Shown here: piece by piece, positions 41,930-46,877 of the stretch
How positions within the stretch are numbered: position 1 is the stretch's first letter
Layout: each line of letters opens with the position of its first letter
Source: Gemmatimonadota bacterium
Lineage (GTDB): Bacteria; Latescibacterota; UBA2968
Length of the DNA: 46,877 nt
Assembly (NCBI GenBank): GCA_026705765.1
Contig: JAPPAB010000008.1
Span: forward strand, 1-46,877
Direction: 5' to 3'
Position numbers and translations under genes: made by a program
The notes under the pieces: generated by a model
Seen by the model: only the letters and a program-made list of their open reading frames with translations
Databases searched by the model: none
Told to the model about the DNA's origin: nothing

Positions 41930-44241
41930 ACAGAAACGCACATCAAGAGCGAGCAACGTCGCAAGTGCTGAAATCTGAAAAAGGCGGTTCTGGGTCCACC
42001 CTGAAAATAGGATTGCTATTAATTATCTCATTTGCAATTGCAATGCCGGCCCAAGCATCACTTTGCCCCGGTGATGATGACCTCGATGCCCTGCTCGATG
42101 GTGTCGCCGAGATCGCGGCCCCTGGTGTGCCGAGTTCCTTCTTCGTCTATGGCCCTGAGAGCTTTCCGGTGATCGTGGGTGCCCCGCGCAATGCCGCTGA
42201 TGCCGTGCGCGCCCCGGTCATCGCGGCAGGCTGTTGGCAGGCAGGCCGCGTCGTCGCTCTGGGGCACAAAGGCTACTTTAATAGCTCCACACTTGAGAAG
42301 GCGGACACCGCACGCCTGATGGCGAACGCGTTCGCCTGGGTCTCGGGGGGCGGAGCTTCAGCCAGCCCCCGCATTGGCGTCGTCGGTAACGCACAGCTAC
42401 GCGCCTGGCTGACCAGGACCGGTCACGATGTGGTCGAAGCCTCCCTGACATCGGAATCGCTGGGAGCGGTGGATGTCGTGGCCGTGGACATGGGGAATCA
42501 GAGCGCGCCAGAGCTCGAAGCACTGTCGGCGTTCGTGCGTGCCGGAGGTGGTCTGGTGACAGCTGCCAACGGTTGGGGCTGGGCGAGTCTGCACCCAAAG
42601 CTGGATATCATCAATGACTTCGCTGGTAACCGCCTGCTCGCGCCCATCGGCATCCAGTGGTTAAACAACTCCCTCAAACGCACATCGCCAGCGGGCTATG
42701 CCGTTGCCGAACCACCGTCTGAACTGACCCACGCTGTCAAGGCACTCGATGCGGTCAAGGCGCACATCGCAGGCAGGCGTAAGCTCACACAGCCGGAGGT
42801 TGACCAAACTCTGTACACCCTGGCAAGAACCATCCGCGCTCTGCCTCCGAACGACGTGCTGTTCGCACCGGACATGCAGGATTTTTTTTCGAACTACAAA
42901 GGGACCCGCTGGCCCTCGGCGAAGCACCCGGTGGACGAATCTGATGTAGTCGCCCGCATGGTCGCTACGCTCTTCGTGTCTGAGCATCACCGCACCCCAC
43001 CCCAATCCGTGCGCGCTCATCCTGCGGACACAGATTTTCCCGGTTCCGTCCCAACCGACGCCCCACGCCTGACACGTAGCCTTATCATCGACACCACCGT
43101 GCCTCGCTGGCACTCAACCGGACTCTACGCCGCGCCGGGCGACCTGGTCACGGTAACGGTACCGACTCGCGTCGCCAACGGCGGCTTCTTCGTGCGCATT
43201 GGCGCCCACAGCGACCAAATTTGGAGACGGCCAACATGGAAGCGCATGCCCCAAATCAGCTACCGTTTCCCCATCTCCGCTTCCAGGACCCGCGTCGCCA
43301 ATGCCTTCGGGGGCCTGATCTACATCGAAGTTCCAAAGAAGAACCCCGGTTTCGGGCGCATCACCGTCGAGATCGAGGGCGCAGTGGCGGCACCGCTCTT
43401 CGTGCTTGGTGAGACAGACCCGGCCGTCTGGCGTGCGGAGATCCGCCATGCACCGGCTCCCTGGGCAGAGATCGCCGGGCGGAATATGATCGTCACCACC
43501 CGCTCTTCCGAGGTGCGCGGACTCGACGACCCGACCGCCGTGGCTGAGACCTGGGATCGCGTGCTGGACCTGGCCGCAGACCTGGCCGCCTGGCCGCCCA
43601 ATGCACGCTCGAGCCCGGAGCGATTTGTCGTGGACCGCCAGATTTCGGCGGGTTCCATGCATTCCGGCTATCCCCTGATGGCCCACCTGAACCATCAGTC
43701 CAACCTGGTGGATGCCGAGCACATTCGCTCGGAGGGCAACTGGGGCTTCTTCCACGAGGTGGGCCACAACCACCAGCACAAAGACTGGACATTCGCCGGC
43801 ACGACCGAGGTGACCGTCAACCTGTTCACGCTCTACATCTATGAGTTTATATGCGGGATCCCGATGGTTGACGGAGAGTTTCCCGGTAGAAGAAAAAGAT
43901 CATGGGCCGCTCTAATGGCATCCTACAACTTTGATAATCCGACCTTCGAATACTGGAAGAAAAACGCGTTCCTTGCCCTGATCATGTACGCGCAGATGCA
44001 GCAGGCGTTTGGCTGGGACGCCTATCGGCAGGTGTTTGCCACATACCGCGCCCTGCCCAACGACGAGCGCCCGAAGAGCGACGGCGAGAAGCGCGACCAG
44101 TGGCTGGTGCGCTTCTCGCGCACGGTGGGTCGCAACCTCGGCCCGTTCTTCGAGGCCTGGGGAATACCGACGTCGAAGGCCGCGCGGGACTCGATCGCCG
44201 ACCTGCCAGTGTGGATGCCTCCCAACTTCCCGCCCTTATGA
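41887..44241 (+). CDS. M60-type (enhancin/TCAF-like) secreted metallopeptidase
   Basis: Starting at 41887 the product has 784 residues; ATGs at 41917 and 41926 are possible alternatives because no start has a convincing Shine-Dalgarno. A signal sequence lies near residues 40-58 (IGLLLIISFAIAMPAQASL). Residues about 65-320 hold a glutamine-amidotransferase-like fold typical of TCAF/M60 proteins (FFVYGPESFPVIVGAPR, GRVVALGHKGYF). A galactose-binding-like region follows (about 400-505), then the peptidase domain with the zinc site HEVGH (623-627) and Glu641 in AGTTE, as in the family. M60 enzymes often cut heavily glycosylated proteins such as mucins. Glu codons are mostly GAG, whereas neighbours use GAA, and the gene is GC-rich, suggesting transfer. 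Confidence 0.88.
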   Translation: MERQHNGTGNMDTMNRNAHQERATSQVLKSEKGGSGSTLKIGLLLIISFAIAMPAQASLCPGDDDLDALLDGVAEIAAPGVPSSFFVYGPESFPVIVGAPRNAADAVRAPVIAAGCWQAGRVVALGHKGYFNSSTLEKADTARLMANAFAWVSGGGASASPRIGVVGNAQLRAWLTRTGHDVVEASLTSESLGAVDVVAVDMGNQSAPELEALSAFVRAGGGLVTAANGWGWASLHPKLDIINDFAGNRLLAPIGIQWLNNSLKRTSPAGYAVAEPPSELTHAVKALDAVKAHIAGRRKLTQPEVDQTLYTLARTIRALPPNDVLFAPDMQDFFSNYKGTRWPSAKHPVDESDVVARMVATLFVSEHHRTPPQSVRAHPADTDFPGSVPTDAPRLTRSLIIDTTVPRWHSTGLYAAPGDLVTVTVPTRVANGGFFVRIGAHSDQIWRRPTWKRMPQISYRFPISASRTRVANAFGGLIYIEVPKKNPGFGRITVEIEGAVAAPLFVLGETDPAVWRAEIRHAPAPWAEIAGRNMIVTTRSSEVRGLDDPTAVAETWDRVLDLAADLAAWPPNARSSPERFVVDRQISAGSMHSGYPLMAHLNHQSNLVDAEHIRSEGNWGFFHEVGHNHQHKDWTFAGTTEVTVNLFTLYIYEFICGIPMVDGEFPGRRKRSWAALMASYNFDNPTFEYWKKNAFLALIMYAQMQQAFGWDAYRQVFATYRALPNDERPKSDGEKRDQWLVRFSRTVGRNLGPFFEAWGIPTSKAARDSIADLPVWMPPNFPPL

Positions 44242-44301
44242 GAGATAATGACAGGTCAGACTTTGAAAGACCATATATTTATCTGATCTTATCCTATGAA
44301 G

Positions 44302-44333
44302 AGGCGTCTTGAATGCATTCAAAGACGCCTTTT
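44302..44333 (+). terminator. Hairpin with short T run before GWxTD copy 3
   Basis: A 9-bp stem (44302-44310 with 44322-44330) with a self-complementary loop (GAATGCATTC) is followed by four T. It lies 60 bases after the M60 stop and only 35 bases before the next start, so it ends the M60 message or, if transcription begins upstream, acts as an attenuator. Confidence 0.6.
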
Positions 44334-44367
44334 ACCTGCGTAACACCGCACAGGTGGAGGTTCTCTA

Positions 44368-46788
44368 ATGACATGGACTCGAATCTTTATCCTCTATACA
44401 CTCCTCTGTATCCTATCCCCGGAACAGTCGGCAGCAAACCAGCGGGACTCCCTGTTGACCCTGGGGCAAAAGTACCTTCGGGAGGGGCAGACAGAAGCCG
44501 CCATTGCGACATTCTCGGACTTAACCAAAACCTTCCCCCAAGATGCGCACATCCAATCTCGCCTGGGCTATGCGCACTTAAAAAACCGCGACTTTGAAAA
44601 AGCAGAAGCCACATTCAAGATGGCCAAAGGACTGGATAAAAATTTGGCAGAAGCGTATGTGGGCCTGGGACTCGTCTATGCCGAACGCCCGGCCTCGGGC
44701 CTATCGGCGTATAGCAACTTCCGCAAAGCCGTAGGCGAAGCCAAACGAGCGACCAAACTCGACTCGACTTATGGGCCTGCGTACCGCCTACTGGGCGAAT
44801 TGTACGAACGATTTCAGGAAGACCACCAGAAAGCCGTAGATTACTATCTAAAATATATCCAGGTAGAATCGGACAACCCCGACGGACTGTACTATTTTGG
44901 CCTCGCCTGCGTACAGGCCGACCAGCACGACCAGATCGCGGCGCACATCATTCCCTATATCAACGCACACGACCCTGAACTCCGCCTCTTACCCCTCGCC
45001 GCCGCAGGCTATTTTCATCAAAAAGAACACCGCCTCGCCCTGAACTACTACGAACGCTATTTACAACGCGTTGACAAAACCGAACGCGCCTATTACACCG
45101 ACATATCTCTCGTCGCCTCAGAAAAGGAATGGCACGCATATCAAAGCCTGCCCGAAGAATCTCAAAAATTGGACTATCTGCAAAAATTCTGGCGGCGGCG
45201 AGACTCGGATCTTCTGACCCAAATCAACGAACGCATCGTAGAACACTACAGGCGGGTGTGGTATGCGCGCACCTTCTTTTCCAAAAAAATCAGCCCTTGG
45301 GATCAAAGGGGCGAAGTCTATATCCGGTACGGCGAACCCGATTATCGGTCTCGCTCCAACCAGCGCGAATTTGTAATATCTTCAGAAGTAGAAGCCGTTC
45401 GCAACCGAATGGCAGCCGATATCTGGGGACCAGCCGCGACCTATCACACATTCACGGGACCGGTCTTTCCCATACGCAGCCAGCGCAAACCATTTGAAGG
45501 CAATATCACAAACGAAAGCCTGAACACCGGCGTATTTGGCACAGACGCAGGAGAAGACGACGTCAACCTCGCCCTGAATCCAGGAGAAGAAGCCGAAACT
45601 CTGGGATTCCAATTTGTAGTACCCGACCTCGTCGCATCCAGTCCCTTTGATCTATCGGTCGCCCCCCGAACAGAGCAACGCTTCTTGAATTACAGTCCCG
45701 TAACATCAGACCGCGAATTCGAAACCGTCCCCTGGGAAACCTGGACATATACCCAACTGCAAGGCGGCGTGGAATTTACCTTTACCGACGAAGTCGGAAA
45801 CGGACACTTTGACTTCGCGCCCATACCGCCCTTGCCCCAAAGCGACAACCGCATCGCCAGCGTGGCGCGGCTCATGGAATACGCCCCGGGGGTCATCTAT
45901 CAGCAATCTATCGGCGCTGTACCCGACTATTATCGCCCCAGCGTGGGCAAAGACGCCCTCCACTTCTTTTACGACGTCGCGGACTTCCGCGGACCAGATG
46001 GCAAAACCATCGTAGAAGTGTATTACGGAGTACCCCCAGCAGAAGTCACTGTGGGCAAAGGCGACCGGGATTATCTCATATACACAAAAGCCACCCTCGC
46101 CCTGGCGGACGCAAGCCATGAAAATATCTACCGCGCACACGAAATACTCTCCTACCAGAACAGCCGGGAATTTCCCAAAACCCGGGGCGTATTCATCCCC
46201 GACGTCATACGCATTGAAGCATCTCCCGGAGAAAAATATCAGCTACAGGTACAATTGGAAGACGAATTATCCGGGCGCACAGGTGCGTACAAACAAGAAC
46301 TCTCGGTCTCTGATTTCAACTCCGAAGGCGTAAAAATCAGCGGTATCCAGTTAGCCTCCTCAATCGCCGACACGGGCACCAACGACCGCCTCCAAAAAAA
46401 AGACATCTACGTATCGCCAATGGCTTCCCGAAGCTACCCCCAGGGCAGCCGGGTATTTGCCTATTTTGAAATCTACAATTTGAAACGCGACACCTTCGGG
46501 CAAACCCGTTACAAAGTGCAATACCGCGTACAATTCAACCCCCGCAACACCGTAGGCCTCGCAGGCGTCATCACCTCGGGAATTCGCGCACTTCTGCGAC
46601 AGCAAAAACCCCAGGTCTCCGTGACCTATGAACAGGTGGGAACCGACGAAGAAAAACGCGAATACGTAGAACTCGACCTGAAAAAAGCCAAACCGGGGGT
46701 AAATGTGGTGGAAATCACCGTACAGGACAAAGTAAGCGGAGAAAAAGCAACGCGAGAAGTCGTATTTTTCTACGGCGGATCAGGATGA
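44368..46788 (+). CDS. GWxTD/TPR exported protein, copy 3 (shortest)
   Basis: The 806-residue product has a signal peptide (IFILYTLLCILSPEQSAANQ, about 5-24), TPR helices (about 30-245: LREGQTEAAIATFSDLTK, RLGYAHLKNRDFEKAEATF), a GWxTD-type domain around WDQRGEVYIRYGEP (Trp311), VYYGVPPAEV, and a C-terminal block with MASRSYPQGSRVFAYFEIYNL and FGQTRY at 710-715. It matches copies 1 and 2 in this order but has no N-terminal beta segment. It is exported, of unknown biochemical role. GGTGGAGG lies seven bases before the ATG at 44368. A terminator-like hairpin is only 35 bases upstream, leaving little room for a separate promoter. Confidence 0.87.
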   Translation: MTWTRIFILYTLLCILSPEQSAANQRDSLLTLGQKYLREGQTEAAIATFSDLTKTFPQDAHIQSRLGYAHLKNRDFEKAEATFKMAKGLDKNLAEAYVGLGLVYAERPASGLSAYSNFRKAVGEAKRATKLDSTYGPAYRLLGELYERFQEDHQKAVDYYLKYIQVESDNPDGLYYFGLACVQADQHDQIAAHIIPYINAHDPELRLLPLAAAGYFHQKEHRLALNYYERYLQRVDKTERAYYTDISLVASEKEWHAYQSLPEESQKLDYLQKFWRRRDSDLLTQINERIVEHYRRVWYARTFFSKKISPWDQRGEVYIRYGEPDYRSRSNQREFVISSEVEAVRNRMAADIWGPAATYHTFTGPVFPIRSQRKPFEGNITNESLNTGVFGTDAGEDDVNLALNPGEEAETLGFQFVVPDLVASSPFDLSVAPRTEQRFLNYSPVTSDREFETVPWETWTYTQLQGGVEFTFTDEVGNGHFDFAPIPPLPQSDNRIASVARLMEYAPGVIYQQSIGAVPDYYRPSVGKDALHFFYDVADFRGPDGKTIVEVYYGVPPAEVTVGKGDRDYLIYTKATLALADASHENIYRAHEILSYQNSREFPKTRGVFIPDVIRIEASPGEKYQLQVQLEDELSGRTGAYKQELSVSDFNSEGVKISGIQLASSIADTGTNDRLQKKDIYVSPMASRSYPQGSRVFAYFEIYNLKRDTFGQTRYKVQYRVQFNPRNTVGLAGVITSGIRALLRQQKPQVSVTYEQVGTDEEKREYVELDLKKAKPGVNVVEITVQDKVSGEKATREVVFFYGGSG

Positions 46789-46812
46789 GCAGGATGGAAG
46801 GATGAACAGGAT
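46782..46812 (+). repeat. Degenerate AGGATG repeat after GWxTD copy 3
   Basis: AGGATGAGC, AGGATGGA, AGGATGAAC and AGGAT follow each other directly; the first units overlap the end of the coding frame. This kind of short degenerate repeat is common in intergenic DNA of several phyla and gives no clear function. No terminator hairpin is seen here. Confidence 0.6.
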
Positions 46813-46833
46813 AAAAGCGAAAAAGGAGAACCC

Positions 46834-46877
46834 ATGCCCATAACCGATGCCTCGGGTGGTCAATACTGATCGATATA
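46834..46877 (+). CDS. Start of a following gene or a mini-ORF (window ends)
   Basis: AAAGGAGAACCC precedes an ATG at 46834 that reads only eleven codons (MPITDASGGQY) before TGA at 46867-46869. A second ATG at 46847, in another frame, stays open to the window end (MPRVVNTDRY). The Shine-Dalgarno spacing favours the first. Whether this is a leader peptide, a broken gene start or the next gene cannot be decided from the sequence present. Confidence 0.25.

Overview
The window reads as a chromosomal segment of an uncultivated, Gram-negative, free-living member of the FCB side of the bacteria. Latescibacterota or a close relative is my best guess, from family content alone. The pointers are three large GWxTD/TPR exported proteins, TonB-dependent receptors with an N-terminal carboxypeptidase-regulatory-like domain, PorV/PorQ-type outer-membrane proteins, secreted proteins with a type-IX-like C-terminal 'PNPF...SGDL' module, an HXXSHH (DUF1552) + DUF1587/1592/1588 gene pair, and DUF6785-type membrane proteins. 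I see no rRNA, tRNA, CRISPR array, transposase or phage gene. Most protein products are exported or membrane-bound.

Layout. 1-2196 (-): three secreted or lipoprotein genes, the leftmost cut by the window edge. 2197-2685: no gene, but a strong terminator and palindromic repeats. 2686-6372 (-): a FabV-like Rossmann oxidoreductase and a beta-CASP metallo-beta-lactamase RNase. 6461-7480 (+): a TPR-parvulin lipoprotein, convergent with 7484-10213 (-), the first GWxTD protein. 10359-16931 (-): a three-gene cassette of TonB receptor, FN3/C-terminal-module secreted protein and PorV-like protein, with two promoter-like elements and a leader carrying two coupled mini-ORFs. 17317-20787 (-): the second GWxTD protein. 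20927-26071 (+): a membrane protein fused to a spermidine-synthase-like domain, an ankyrin protein and a multi-pass membrane protein. 26274-30013 (+): the Tat-exported HXXSHH protein and the diheme DUF1587/1592 protein, closed by a strong terminator. 30406-37545 (+): a small beta-barrel protein, then a second copy of the TonB / secreted / PorV-like cassette in the opposite orientation. 37772-41757 (+): two tandem DUF6785 paralogues. 41887-44241 (+): an M60 metallopeptidase with atypical codon use. 44368-46788 (+): the third GWxTD protein.

How it may work together. The repeated theme is assembly of the cell surface: receptor, C-terminally tagged secreted partner and PorV-type carrier in one transcript, twice, with GWxTD/TPR proteins on both flanks. 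By analogy with Bacteroidota the PorV-like protein might escort the secreted partner to the surface beside its TonB receptor, but no core type IX secretion gene is in the window, so this is inference. The three GWxTD proteins share a C-terminal block with the motif FGQTRY, which suggests one common partner or anchoring surface.
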